Assembly: GCA_964565665.1 (NCBI GenBank)
Contig: CAZMFZ010000084.1
Span: 1-16,798, forward strand
From: CAZMFZ01 sp964565665
GTDB taxonomy: Bacteria > Bacteroidota > Bacteroidia > Cytophagales > UBA9547
DNA length: 16,798 nucleotides
Reading direction: 5' to 3'
Part shown: positions 16,401 to 16,798 of the stretch, one piece after another
Layout of the letters: each line of letters begins with the position of its first letter
Position numbering within the stretch: the first letter of the stretch is position 1
Program-made: the position numbers and the translations under genes
Notes under the pieces: generated by a model
What the model was told of the DNA's origin: nothing
The model's database searches: none
The model's input: only the letters and a program-made list of their open reading frames with translations

Positions 16401-16603
16401 TGATGACTGCCATGGTAGCTTCCTTGGGATTTATGCCTATGGCTTTATCGCATGGAGCGGGAGCAGAAGTACAAAAGCCATTGGCAACTGTGGTAATTGG
16501 CGGCTTGGTAACGGCTACATTACTGACATTAATAATATTGCCACTATTGTATTTAATGGTCGAAAAAATTGGGAGGAGAAAAGAAAACTTAGAATTTAGT
16601 TGA
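13448..16603 (+). CDS. czcA: CzcA/CusA-family heavy-metal efflux RND transporter
   Basis: A 1051-aa inner-membrane proton-driven pump of the heavy-metal-efflux (HME) RND family, which exports cations in a tripartite complex with a membrane-fusion protein and a TolC-like channel. Seen: N-terminus MLDSIIHFSIKNKP with first helix, IPIDAVPDITNNQVQI (34-49), helices from about 346, and the TM4 motif DFGLIVDGAVIIVEA (401-415) carrying the proton-relay Asp407 and Glu414. The second half has the repeat-like start GGEFIPTLEEGDFAVESRLMPG (566-587) and the final helix bundle. The DFG...DGA motif fits divalent-cation (Zn/Co/Cd) members better than Cu/Ag members, but specificity is not proven. The start is GTG at 13448; the only nearby ATG (13440) is out of frame. 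Unlike some relatives it has no C-terminal TolC-type fusion, and no adaptor gene follows in the window. Confidence 0.93.
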   Translation: MLDSIIHFSIKNKPIIGLFTLALIIWGGWSATKIPIDAVPDITNNQVQIITTTPALAAPEVERLITFPLELGMANIPKIEEIRSFSRFGLSLVTIVFEDGVDIYWARQQVSERLAVASQSIPAGIGTPYLGPITTGLGEIYQYTIRVEKGFEQKYNITTLRTIQDWTVRRQLLGTPGLADVSSFGGFLKQYEIALNPDRLRSMHVTADEIFKALQQNNQNTGGAYIEKKPNAYFIRTEGLIKSLSEIENIVVRQNTNGLPLFIRDVAEVRFGHAIRFGAMTLNNEGEAIGGIVLMLKGENSSKVIAEVKKRITEIQKLLPEGLTIEPFLDRTKLVNKAIETVSKNLIEGALIVVFVLVLMLGNLKAGLVVASMIPLSMLFAIAMMNLFGVSGNLMSLGAIDFGLIVDGAVIIVEASLHHLALNFLKPNQQKLEIAITKQQMDDEIYHSASKIRNSAAFGEIIILIVYLPIWALTGVEGKMFKPMAQTVSFAILGAFLLSITYVPMMSALVFDRKLKFNSKISDGLIAFFHKVYRPVISFAIRKQLILIGISLLMLISSVYVFLQLGGEFIPTLEEGDFAVESRLMPGSSLNETVDMAEKSAQILKDRFPEVINVVGKIGSSEIPVDPMPVESCDLIITLKDKSEWKSAKTREELTEKMQAALAEIPGVSYGFQQPIQMRFNELMTGARQDVVLKIYGDDLDSLAILAESIGKLASGVNGAKDIYVEKITGLPQIQIILDRQKIAQFGVTIDDINRTVRTAFAGETAGLVFEGEKRFDLVVRLREESRKSMEDISQLYISNAKGDLIPITQVASIEMKTAPSQIQRDFTKRRIVVGFNVRNRDVESLVKDVKAKIDNEIKLPEGYSVTYGGSFKNLQEAKTRLAIALPLALLLILVLLYFTFHSMKYCLLIFSAIPLSAIGGLAALWLRGMPFSISAGVGFIALFGVAVLNGIVLISEFNSLKINGSHNLLKVILQGTQNRLRPVLMTAMVASLGFMPMALSHGAGAEVQKPLATVVIGGLVTATLLTLIILPLLYLMVEKIGRRKENLEFS

Positions 16604-16656
16604 ATGCAAATTGCGTGATAAACATCCGATTTCTTAATTAGGTCAGATAGAGAAGT

Positions 16657-16798
16657 TTAAGACTTTATTGAATGTTGATAAAAAAACTCAGGCGAAATAT
16701 CATATTCACAAAGTATTAAGTCACCATTTAAATCTTTCATATAAGCACTATTTTCCCAATACAACTGGCAAAAATCGCCAATTTTAACTGTATTGAAT
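16657..16798 (-). CDS. C-terminal part of an unidentified protein entering from the right edge
   Basis: On the minus strand a frame is open from the window edge for 46 codons to a TAA (complement of 16657-16659). It encodes ... VKIGDFCQLYWENSAYMKDLNGD ... EYDISPEFFYQHSIKS. The composition is protein-like (aromatic and acidic residues, no low complexity), and the frame is convergent with the RND gene, 53 nt away. I do not recognise a family, and a 46-codon open stretch in AT-rich DNA is only moderately significant. Confidence 0.4.
   Translation of the reverse strand, partial: FNTVKIGDFCQLYWENSAYMKDLNGDLILCEYDISPEFFYQHSIKS

Overview
The window looks like a piece of a Bacteroidota chromosome. 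Two genes end in a type IX secretion (T9SS) C-terminal sorting domain, which is confined to this phylum. No gene has a clear Shine-Dalgarno sequence, candidate promoters resemble the TTG / TAnnTTTG type, and the DNA is AT-rich. The LpxH, YifB, BT_3928-like, DppB-like and CzcA-like proteins also read as Bacteroidota versions. I cannot place it below phylum. UGA is an ordinary stop here, since the yifB and RND genes both end in TGA.

Left part (1-4900) is accessory, decaying surface-protein DNA. A large intact secreted protein with an N-terminal L-type lectin domain, Ig/PKD-like modules and a T9SS tail (32-2995) is followed by a long hairpin. Next comes the 3' remnant of an IS5-family insertion sequence, then the 3' remnant of a second T9SS repeat protein. 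That pseudogene has lost its 5' end at the IS junction, carries a nonsense codon at a position that is glycine in its sister repeats, holds a 33-bp perfect palindrome inside its sorting domain, and has a second degraded copy of its tail beyond a strong terminator.

Middle part (4900-11330) is mostly housekeeping. lpxH (lipid A synthesis, minus strand) is divergent from a two-gene plus-strand unit made of a BT_3928/DoxX-like membrane protein and a DppB/OppB-type ABC permease with a TTG start. An ECF sigma factor with a putative transmembrane anti-sigma partner follows, closed by an intrinsic terminator, and convergent to it lies yifB/comM (minus strand).

Right part (11330-16798): an unrecognised 472-aa helical-repeat protein ends at a strong terminator. 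A small His-rich predicted periplasmic protein starts only 6 nt after that terminator and is followed by a CzcA/CusA-type heavy-metal RND pump with a GTG start. No membrane-fusion or outer-membrane partner follows the pump; a convergent minus-strand partial ORF enters from the right edge instead.

I see no tRNA, rRNA, CRISPR array or complete mobile element. The most unusual stretch is the cluster of palindromes and duplicated tail sequence around the broken T9SS gene. The most testable functional idea is the His-rich protein paired with the RND pump behind a possible attenuator.
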